Shown: positions 54,341 through 60,369 of the stretch, piece after piece
Position numbering within the stretch: the first letter of the stretch is position 1
How the letters are laid out: every line of letters starts with the position of its first letter
IMG/VR virus record: IMGVR_UViG_3300013133_000005
Coordinates: 1-60,369 of that record
Strand: one strand, 5' to 3'
Length of the DNA stretch: 60,369 nt
Source of the DNA: a virus
Program-made: the position numbers and the translations under genes
The notes under the pieces: model-generated
What the model was told of the DNA's origin: nothing
The model's database searches: none
The model's input: the letters and a program-made list of their open reading frames with translations, nothing else

Positions 54341-55036
54341 TTAGTCCTTCTTCTTCTTGCCGCCAGAAAGCGCCAGTCCGGCGCCGCCAAGCCCAAGGCC
54401 ACCGAGAGCAAGCACTGGGGACGCTTTCATGGCATTGTTCAGCATCTCTGAACGAGCATTCGAAGCCATCATCCGACCAAGCGCGGAGTTCCTTGCCGGG
54501 CCAGATGCGCGCATAGCCTTGACTTGCCGAATAATCGACCCGGGAAGATCTCTGGTTGCCGCAAGAGACTCTCCCACGCGCACCTTTGCGCTAGCCAGAA
54601 GTTTCTTGATTGCCGCAACACTCTTGGCGCTGCCACCGGCAGCGATCTTGCTCAGCTCGTCCTCAAACGCCGCCCCCTTGATCTGATCCAAATACGCAAC
54701 CTTGTTCATGACACACTCCTTGTGTTGGATTGTTTGCTCTTGCAGTACTGATTCAGTCTTGTTCAAAGATGATGTTTTTCTCATGGCCGCAGCGTCTCGC
54801 AGGCCGGCCATGTACGCATGTTGCGCAAGAGCCTGGTTCTCAATCTTGTTGAATTTCCCAAACTCCGTTGCCAACGACATAGCCGTACGCTTAGCGCCCT
54901 TCTTCTTACCAATCCTATGGCCAACGGCACCGCCGACGATGCTGCCAGCAGCGACGCCGGCAGCAGAACTTATCAGAGGGGTCTTTATTTTCTTTGCAAG
55001 CTCCCGCAACTTAGCCATATCTGGCTTGAGATTCAT
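54341..55036 (-). CDS. Glycine-zipper membrane/virion protein with an internal start (231 aa)
   Basis: ATG 55036 follows AAGGAGAATGC. The N-terminal part has a Gly/Ala zipper (SSAAGVAAGSIVGGAVGHRIG, about 25-45) and the C-terminus another (PVLALGGLGLGGAGLALSGG) followed by Lys4. In frame at 54709 lies a second ATG with an equally strong AAGGAGTGTG site, giving a 122-residue product beginning MNKVAYLDQIKGAAF, a typical start for small virion proteins here. Both products are plausible. Function unknown; membrane association is likely. Confidence 0.7.
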   Translation of the reverse strand: MNLKPDMAKLRELAKKIKTPLISSAAGVAAGSIVGGAVGHRIGKKKGAKRTAMSLATEFGKFNKIENQALAQHAYMAGLRDAAAMRKTSSLNKTESVLQEQTIQHKECVMNKVAYLDQIKGAAFEDELSKIAAGGSAKSVAAIKKLLASAKVRVGESLAATRDLPGSIIRQVKAMRASGPARNSALGRMMASNARSEMLNNAMKASPVLALGGLGLGGAGLALSGGKKKKD

Positions 55037-55071
55037 GAGCATTCTCCTTGATAATTCCTCGTTACGACAAT

Positions 55072-55077
55072 AATATA
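55072..55077 (-). promoter_or_regulatory. Class B (TATATT) promoter
   Basis: CATAAC-TATATT-ATTG on the minus strand, 36 bases before the glycine-zipper gene start. Divergent from the class B box at 55131. Confidence 0.45.
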
Positions 55078-55130
55078 GTTATGGTAAGGGGTGAATGCAA
55101 GCTAAGGGTGGAGCATGACACAAAATGTAG

Positions 55131-55136
55131 TATATT
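55131..55136 (+). promoter_or_regulatory. Class B (TATATT) promoter of the terminase block
   Basis: TGTAG-TATATT-TTGTA, 22 bases before the start at 55158. No clear -35 box. Confidence 0.45.
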
Positions 55137-55157
55137 TTGTAATGTAGGAGCATACCT

Positions 55158-56207
55158 ATGGTGGTCATACCATTCAAGCGCTTCATCATAACGCTTCTGC
55201 TCTTCAACAAGAGCATACCATACATCGTCGACAAGCTCAAGTCTTTTGGGTACCACGTCGAAGATGCTGCAGTTGGCGTGATATTCAAAGAGCTGAAGGA
55301 CACGCTGCCCAGTTCAATCAAGTCTTTGATTGAGAGCGGTACTTCACTTGACCCATCGGATGAGACGCATAAACAATGGCTTGAACACTTTGGTATACTG
55401 GATTTCTACGATTATATCAATTCCAGCGGCAAGCGCTCCGATGGATCTCCGCTGTATTTCAAGTGGTTTGACGACTGCATGTGGATTCACACCTACCGTG
55501 ACATCATGTGCCTTGTCAACATCTTCTTGTTCAACGGCGAGCCGCCAGACCAGATATCGGATGTTGTCCAGTTCAAATACAAGAAGAAGATTGGCGTCGA
55601 TGCGATAGGCCGATACCAATCAATATTTTGGAACACAGATGGCATGACGGCAAAGGATGCCGTTGAGTCGTGTATTCCATTCCAGGACAACTCTGTCATC
55701 GTCCGAAGCATACGGAAGGGCAGTGAAAAATTTCTACCTACTGAAAATGAACCGTCCAATGATGGTTCAGACATAGGGTTCGTCTTCCATGATTCTGAAT
55801 ACATCAAGTGGAAGATCGGGTACCGCTCAACCAGGGTCCCCGGCACGGCCGATTTTCTTGACCAGGTAAAGCGGGATTCGTACTTCAAATACTACGAATC
55901 CATGAACGCGACTCAGAGCGTAGAGTCAGAGGAGTCCACTGGATTCAACGACAAGATCGGCGAATTCAGCCAGAAGATGACTCGGTATCGCAACCTTGAA
56001 GAACAGCGGGCTAAGCTTGCAGGAAAATGGCTTGAAACGTTCTTGAAGGCCGATAAGGGCAAGCCGCCTGAGAATATGGATAAAGACGACTTCTTCGAGC
56101 GGATGCAGCAGGTTGAGCTTGAGTTCTCTGAGTTTACAGATGAGAAGATCGTCAACATCAAAGATAACCCTGATGTCATCAAAGACATTAAGGGCGACAT
56201 GCAATGA
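55158..56207 (+). CDS. Terminase-adjacent protein (349 aa), possible small subunit
   Basis: AGGAGCATACCT precedes ATG. It ends with a four-base overlap into the terminase large subunit gene, so the two products are made together. The N-terminal segment (FKRFIITLLLFNKSIPYIVDKLKSFGY) could be an HTH, as in terminase small subunits. The C-terminal 100 residues are coiled coil with an acidic end. No family is recognised with certainty; small subunit is inferred from position and build. Confidence 0.6.
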   Translation: MVVIPFKRFIITLLLFNKSIPYIVDKLKSFGYHVEDAAVGVIFKELKDTLPSSIKSLIESGTSLDPSDETHKQWLEHFGILDFYDYINSSGKRSDGSPLYFKWFDDCMWIHTYRDIMCLVNIFLFNGEPPDQISDVVQFKYKKKIGVDAIGRYQSIFWNTDGMTAKDAVESCIPFQDNSVIVRSIRKGSEKFLPTENEPSNDGSDIGFVFHDSEYIKWKIGYRSTRVPGTADFLDQVKRDSYFKYYESMNATQSVESEESTGFNDKIGEFSQKMTRYRNLEEQRAKLAGKWLETFLKADKGKPPENMDKDDFFERMQQVELEFSEFTDEKIVNIKDNPDVIKDIKGDMQ

Positions 56208-57871
56208 ACATTTCTCCTGTTGCATTCGCAACAAGCGTGTTTCGTATCAACGGCATGCCAATGCATATGCCGCCAGATACAATGCGCCACCTGTTTCCTA
56301 TATACAATCGTAAATCAAATGCACTGCTTCTCAAGTTTGGCAGACAGACCCATAAGTCTACCACCATTGGCAACAAGCTTACATTGCCATGCCTGAAATA
56401 TCCAAACTATCACGCCCTGTACGTTGCGCCCACTGGAAACCAGGTATCGGTTTTTTCAACAGACAAGCTTGACGGAACACTGCGCGGATCAGAAATCATC
56501 AGCAACCACTATGTAGACACCAGCACCAAAGACCAGGTGTACTACAAGGAAATGGTCAACGGAAGTCGCATCTATCTCAGATCGGCCTTCCACTCTGCTG
56601 ACTCAATCCGTGGAATATCTGCTGATGAAACGTGCCTCGATGAGATACAGGATATGATCAGTGACCATATCCCGGTCATCGAACAGTGTATGAGCCACAG
56701 TTTGGCCAAGTATGAACAGATGAAAGAAATTCATCCTGGCCTGCCAATGCACCTGTTCAACAGCCGCATATACGCAGGTACTCCGAAAACAATGGAGAAT
56801 ACGCTTGAGAAGTATTGGGGCAACTCAAGTCAGAATGAGTGGATCATCAAGTGTACCCATTGCAACAAATGGAACTACATCAATGAAAACAACATTGGTC
56901 CGACATGCCTGATATGTAACAAGTGCGGTAAGCCGATCCATTATCAGGATGGGCGATGGATATCCATGAACCCGGAAGGGTTTATTGATGGATACCGGCT
57001 TCCTCAGATTGTCCTTGAGTGGATCAACAACCCAAGGAATCCAGAAGCTTGGAAGATCAACGTCATCAACACCCGCAAGATTTATTCGACTGAGAAGTAC
57101 TTCAACGAAGTTCTTGCCCTTCCGTACGCCAACGCACGCCATCCGCTCAACATCATGGAGATCCGCGCCGTATGCAAAGACAGTATTGAGGTCATCGAAC
57201 CAGAACGTGCCTTTGGTCATCCGTTGATATCCGATCTTCCGAAATACGCAGGAATAGACTGGGGCAAAGGGGATACGGCGAACGGGACATCGTATAGCAT
57301 GATTTGTATCGGCACGTTCATCAACAGTCGATTCAGATTGCTGTACATGAAGCGATACTCAGGAAGAATGTCAGACCCGCTTCTCCAGGTTGAAGACATG
57401 CTGAGGATCATCGAACAGTATGGAGTCACCCTTACACTTGCCGATACCGGGGACGGGCGTACATCGAACGCTATGATGGTTCAGAAGCTGACCGCTTCAA
57501 AGTTCGGCGAAGTCTATGAGCACGCGACACTGAAGCAGAAGATCAAATGGGACAGGTTCAAGGGAACCTATCTCATCAATCGCACAAGAATGATGACCGA
57601 CATCTTCATGCAGATCAAGCGTGCTGAGGTCGACTTCTTCAATTACGCGTCATTTCAAGACTTCTCCGATGACTTCCTTGGCATTTATTCCGAGTATAGC
57701 GATCGAACCAGGCTGACCAAGTACGACCACAACATACCAGACGATGCCTTCCACGCGTACATGTTCTGCAGGATGGCGGCCGGCATACATCGTGGTGAAT
57801 ACAACAAGTATCTTGTTGGTGGTATGAATGAAGACCAGTACGCCGAAGACACCCACAGGGTTCTGGGGTAA
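56204..57871 (+). CDS. Terminase large subunit (555 aa)
   Basis: The packaging motor. ATPase part: Walker A-like FGRQTHKST (about 44-52), Walker B region GISADETCLDEIQDM, and a coupling segment after it. A Cys4 zinc ribbon (CTHCNKW...CLICNKCGK, about 217-243) sits between ATPase and nuclease. RNase H-fold nuclease: AGIDWGKGD (about 350), LADTGDGR and a final PDDAFHAYMF. The length is typical. The zinc ribbon is shared with the terminases of some large phages. Confidence 0.93.
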   Translation: MNISPVAFATSVFRINGMPMHMPPDTMRHLFPIYNRKSNALLLKFGRQTHKSTTIGNKLTLPCLKYPNYHALYVAPTGNQVSVFSTDKLDGTLRGSEIISNHYVDTSTKDQVYYKEMVNGSRIYLRSAFHSADSIRGISADETCLDEIQDMISDHIPVIEQCMSHSLAKYEQMKEIHPGLPMHLFNSRIYAGTPKTMENTLEKYWGNSSQNEWIIKCTHCNKWNYINENNIGPTCLICNKCGKPIHYQDGRWISMNPEGFIDGYRLPQIVLEWINNPRNPEAWKINVINTRKIYSTEKYFNEVLALPYANARHPLNIMEIRAVCKDSIEVIEPERAFGHPLISDLPKYAGIDWGKGDTANGTSYSMICIGTFINSRFRLLYMKRYSGRMSDPLLQVEDMLRIIEQYGVTLTLADTGDGRTSNAMMVQKLTASKFGEVYEHATLKQKIKWDRFKGTYLINRTRMMTDIFMQIKRAEVDFFNYASFQDFSDDFLGIYSEYSDRTRLTKYDHNIPDDAFHAYMFCRMAAGIHRGEYNKYLVGGMNEDQYAEDTHRVLG

Positions 57872-57874
57872 GCT

Positions 57875-58216
57875 ATGCCATTCAAATCAAAAGCACAGAT
57901 GCGGATGATGTTCGCGAAAGAAGAGCGTGGAGAAGTTGTCAAAGGTACTGCCAAGAGGTGGGCCAAAGAGACCAAGAATATCGACAATCTTCCAGAACAT
58001 GTCAAGCAGGCTCAGGTCATTCAATTGTTCACAAAGCTGGCCGAACGCCTCATTAACACTCGGCCAGTTCCGGCAGCCATAGCTCTTCAAAAAGCTTCTG
58101 CCGCAGAGAGGGATCGTAAGCAAAAGGGGATGAACATAGTTGAGTACCGCAATTACCTTGCTCAAAAACGCAATGTGGTAACCAAAAGCTCATCGCCAAA
58201 AGGGACGCCACATTAG
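57875..58216 (+). CDS. Small head-associated protein, MPFKSKAQ type (113 aa)
   Basis: Begins MPFKSKAQMRMMFAKEERG...VVKGTAKRWAKETK, a pattern seen at the start of many small phage proteins encoded near terminase or portal genes. The rest is basic and helical. It lies four bases after the terminase gene and converges on the next gene with a 4-base overlap. Likely virion associated. Confidence 0.7.
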   Translation: MPFKSKAQMRMMFAKEERGEVVKGTAKRWAKETKNIDNLPEHVKQAQVIQLFTKLAERLINTRPVPAAIALQKASAAERDRKQKGMNIVEYRNYLAQKRNVVTKSSSPKGTPH

Positions 58217-58626
58217 CCTGGAACAATCAGGCCGGACGGAGCGACCTTCATGTCGTGTGATGCTGCATATTGCTTCTTGTGGATACCGAGGGTCTGGTCT
58301 GCCAAACTGACCGAGTCCTGTCCTTTGTGCCGCAGAGCTGCCTCGCTCAGAATCTCCTGCACCGTCTTATCAAACAAGTCTTCGTACCACTCGACGCTTT
58401 TCTGGTATTCGGCCAGATTAGCTTTTCTGAATTCGTGGATCAGGTTGCGCTTGACGACAACCAGGACATCGAGCGGCATCCTGTCCCCACGGCTGATCTT
58501 CAATTCGAAAAGCTTTGCGACATACGCCTTGAAGATATCAACGAGAAGCTCATGTCTGTCAAGCTTCGGGTCTGCATTGATTACCGATTTGACCAGCTCT
58601 TCCTGGAAGTTGTATTCATCGCTCAT
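58213..58626 (-). CDS. Helical hypothetical protein (137 aa)
   Basis: The start at 58626 follows AAGGAGGCCGCTC. All-helical and charged (VDIFKAYVAKLFELKISRG, LADQTLGIHKKQ). Not recognised. It is an isolated minus-strand gene within the plus-strand packaging block and has its own TATATT box. Confidence 0.7.
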   Translation of the reverse strand: MSDEYNFQEELVKSVINADPKLDRHELLVDIFKAYVAKLFELKISRGDRMPLDVLVVVKRNLIHEFRKANLAEYQKSVEWYEDLFDKTVQEILSEAALRHKGQDSVSLADQTLGIHKKQYAASHDMKVAPSGLIVPG

Positions 58627-58651
58627 GAGCGGCCTCCTTAGGGCTGTCGGT

Positions 58652-58657
58652 AATATA
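58652..58657 (-). promoter_or_regulatory. Class B (TATATT) promoter
   Basis: AAACG-TATATT-ACCG on the minus strand, 26 bases before the start at 58626. Confidence 0.4.
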
Positions 58658-58715
58658 CGTTTGCATTTCGCATATGGCAAGCTGGTATTTTGTTGATGGG
58701 CGGTTGATTACATGC

Positions 58716-58721
58716 TATATT
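58716..58721 (+). promoter_or_regulatory. Class B (TATATT) promoter
   Basis: CATGC-TATATT-TGCG with TTGATG 17 bases upstream (58693-58698), 19 bases before ATG 58740. Confidence 0.5.
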
Positions 58722-58739
58722 TGCGTTAAGAGGACGAAT

Positions 58740-59012
58740 ATGAATAAGATTGCCATGGCTTCATTCCGCAACGAGTTGGAAAAGAATTCATCACTCGGGT
58801 CATTGATGGCTACCAATGTGATGCCATTCCTGCATAAGCCAATATCGATAGTTGGCGGGTCGTTTAACAAATACTTTCCAACGTTCAAGAAGGGTTTTGC
58901 TGGACTTGGAAACGCCCTGGCAATGGGAGCAACTGGCGCTGCTGGAGTTGGGGCGTACGCGCTCTATAAAGGCATGAAAGAACCACCAGAAGTAAACATG
59001 AGCGGATATTGA
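58740..59012 (+). CDS. Small virion/membrane protein (90 aa)
   Basis: Start ATG 58740 with AAGAGGACG upstream; the first in-frame ATG further upstream lies before the promoter. Begins MNKIAMASFRNELEK, similar to the internal start product of the 54341-55036 gene, and has a Gly/Ala-rich hydrophobic segment (LGNALAMGATGAAGVGAYALY). Likely virion or membrane associated. Confidence 0.7.
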   Translation: MNKIAMASFRNELEKNSSLGSLMATNVMPFLHKPISIVGGSFNKYFPTFKKGFAGLGNALAMGATGAAGVGAYALYKGMKEPPEVNMSGY

Positions 59013-59013
59013 C

Positions 59014-59844
59014 ATGGAACTTATCGATTCCATCAAACAGGTTGCTCACCGTGCTGCAGAAAATTATCTGCTGACCGGCAACAGTATGAATGATGTTATC
59101 TTTCAAGCGTACGTCGCTGGAGAGATCGAAAATGATGAAATTCTCAAACGAGTATGTGAGCAGGCTAACCAGAATGTTTACCTATCCCTGTTCAACGATT
59201 CATCTGTAGATAAATCCAACATACAATTCGAAATGGCCGATTGGAACGAAATACTTACCAACATCAAGCAAAGAGAGATCGAAATGAAAGAATACGACAC
59301 TCCTCCGGTTGACTTCAGAACACAGATCAATCCTCGCGTCGTCGAGTCTGAAAAAACCGCAGAGGACGCATCTGTATTCAAGAAGCTTGGATCTCTGCGA
59401 ATAATGGTGAATCTCAAGGACAGGATGGAGAAACTCGCGAGAGATTTTGAATCCATGCGTGTATCAGAAGTTGGAAATGCCGAAGAGGCGTTTACAAAAA
59501 TGTCTCATGATGCGCGCGTCATGGTTGCCAATAACGAATCGATTGGCGACATGGCAAAGATTTCTGCAAGGCTTGCTGTTTCTATGGGTCTTGGTTTTGA
59601 AAAGGTTGCATCTGCATATAGTATTATTCAAGCAGATCTGCATAAGCACGGGTTTGTCGTTAACAGCGAATTCACTAAGCTGTCATCCATGACGATAAAC
59701 GATCAATCTACAATACTTGAACCGGTTAAAACCTTCCTTCTATCTATTGAAAAGGCCGCCGCGTTCAAGGCAATGCACGATCGGGCCGAAGGGGTCGCGT
59801 CCAAGATAAGTGAATCAATCGCCAGGGAAATGGCTAAGTCATGA
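59014..59844 (+). CDS. Helical virion-region protein (276 aa)
   Basis: Not recognised. ATG one base after the previous stop. Long helices with repeated Lys-Ile/Leu-Ala patterns and an N-terminal MELIDSIKQVAHRAAENYLLTG. It ends in a four-base overlap (ATGA) with the next gene. Probably a structural or scaffold-type component, from context. Confidence 0.7.
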   Translation: MELIDSIKQVAHRAAENYLLTGNSMNDVIFQAYVAGEIENDEILKRVCEQANQNVYLSLFNDSSVDKSNIQFEMADWNEILTNIKQREIEMKEYDTPPVDFRTQINPRVVESEKTAEDASVFKKLGSLRIMVNLKDRMEKLARDFESMRVSEVGNAEEAFTKMSHDARVMVANNESIGDMAKISARLAVSMGLGFEKVASAYSIIQADLHKHGFVVNSEFTKLSSMTINDQSTILEPVKTFLLSIEKAAAFKAMHDRAEGVASKISESIAREMAKS

Positions 59845-60369
59845 GTGTGAGCAATGTTGGAATAGAGGCCAAGATAAAGCTCCTCAAGGGAGTTGCCGAC
59901 GCCATTGAAGACTCGCCGGTGGAAGACAATTTGTTGAACAGAACGCTTCTCGCTGGTGTTACTGGCGGCACGACATTTGGACTATCAAGAGCATTCGGGC
60001 AGAAAATGCCAACATCTGTTGCTCTTGGGATTGCTGGTCTTGTGTCTGGATATGGCGTATTGCCTCTTACCCATATGATCAGGAACAATCAAAAAACCTC
60101 AATCATCAAGAAACAGATGCACAAAATGCATGACGCAAGTCGAGACGTATTCGACAATGCAAGTGCGCCAATTAATGAGTTGTTTGCAAAACGGGCCGGG
60201 CTTGGATGGAACACCGTTAGGGGCGTCGGCAAACTTCTTGGTGGCGCTGCAATTTTTGGTGGAAGGCAAATATGGAAAGGCTTGAAGCCTGCCGCAAAGG
60301 CTGTATTGCCTTCCGGTAAAACGTATATGCCACCACATAGATTGGTTCGAGGGGCTGTTGTGAAAGGAA
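59841..60369 (+). CDS. Membrane-like virion protein (partial, runs off the right edge)
   Basis: ATG at 59841 overlaps the preceding stop; the frame is open to the window end (at least 176 residues). One or two hydrophobic Gly-rich segments (LLAGVTGGTTFGLSRAFG, VALGIAGLVSGYGVLPL), then basic helices. Similar build to the glycine-zipper protein at 54341-55036. Function unknown. Confidence 0.7.
   Translation, partial: MSVSNVGIEAKIKLLKGVADAIEDSPVEDNLLNRTLLAGVTGGTTFGLSRAFGQKMPTSVALGIAGLVSGYGVLPLTHMIRNNQKTSIIKKQMHKMHDASRDVFDNASAPINELFAKRAGLGWNTVRGVGKLLGGAAIFGGRQIWKGLKPAAKAVLPSGKTYMPPHRLVRGAVVKG

Overview
The window is a 60 kb piece of a large double-stranded DNA tailed bacteriophage (Caudoviricetes). 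A portal protein, a terminase large subunit, virion proteins, a baseplate-like protein, phage DNA replication genes, two phage tRNAs and dense head-to-tail gene packing support this. No integrase, ribosomal RNA or bacterial core gene is seen. The host cannot be named from sequence alone. A retron-type reverse transcriptase and an AcrVA2-like protein would fit a proteobacterial host, but this is inference.

Layout. 1-3.7 kb (+): virion genes ending in the portal. 3.9-9.7 kb (-): a cassette encoding a complete ubiquitin-like pathway, with two proteins sharing an E2-like C-terminal domain, a JAMM peptidase, a ThiF/E1 enzyme and a tandem beta-grasp ubiquitin-like protein. 9.8-32.5 kb (-): DNA metabolism and accessory genes. 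These include a VRR-NUC nuclease, HTH regulator, SNF2-type ATPase, DnaQ-Cas4/AddB nuclease fusion, gp3-like protein, dATP/dGTP diphosphohydrolase, SSB-like protein, a CHC2-TOPRIM-MCM primase-helicase, an AcrVA2-like protein, a DinG/XPD helicase, and tRNA-Pro and tRNA-Gln. A 1.2 kb island at 17.45-18.68 kb holds one 59-codon gene and otherwise highly structured RNA, including a roughly 435-nt element. 33.6-41.5 kb (+): one giant gene for a fused beta-beta' RNA polymerase interrupted by a LAGLIDADG intein directly after the catalytic DFDGD motif. 41.5-50.6 kb: virion genes (+) with small (-) modules and short RNAs between them. 50.6-54 kb (-): a DHH phosphoesterase, a retron-type reverse transcriptase and an RNase H-like protein with structured RNA. 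55.1-60.4 kb (+): a terminase-adjacent gene, the terminase and more virion genes.

Regulation. Three promoter types can be read. A few host sigma70-like promoters sit before the polymerase gene, the primase operon leader gene, the HTH gene and the tRNA operon. Nine copies of a conserved element, roughly TGNAATAACNATNATG, all lie on the minus strand. They precede the ubiquitin-like operon, the AcrVA2-like operon, the DHH/RT operon, other small operons and two short RNAs. A third group has a bare TATATT box before many virion genes. A natural model is host polymerase first and then the phage-encoded polymerase, but which class the phage enzyme reads cannot be decided here.

The most notable content is the ubiquitin-like conjugation cassette, the large structured RNA, the single-chain intein-split RNA polymerase, the retron-like region and the primase-MCM fusion.
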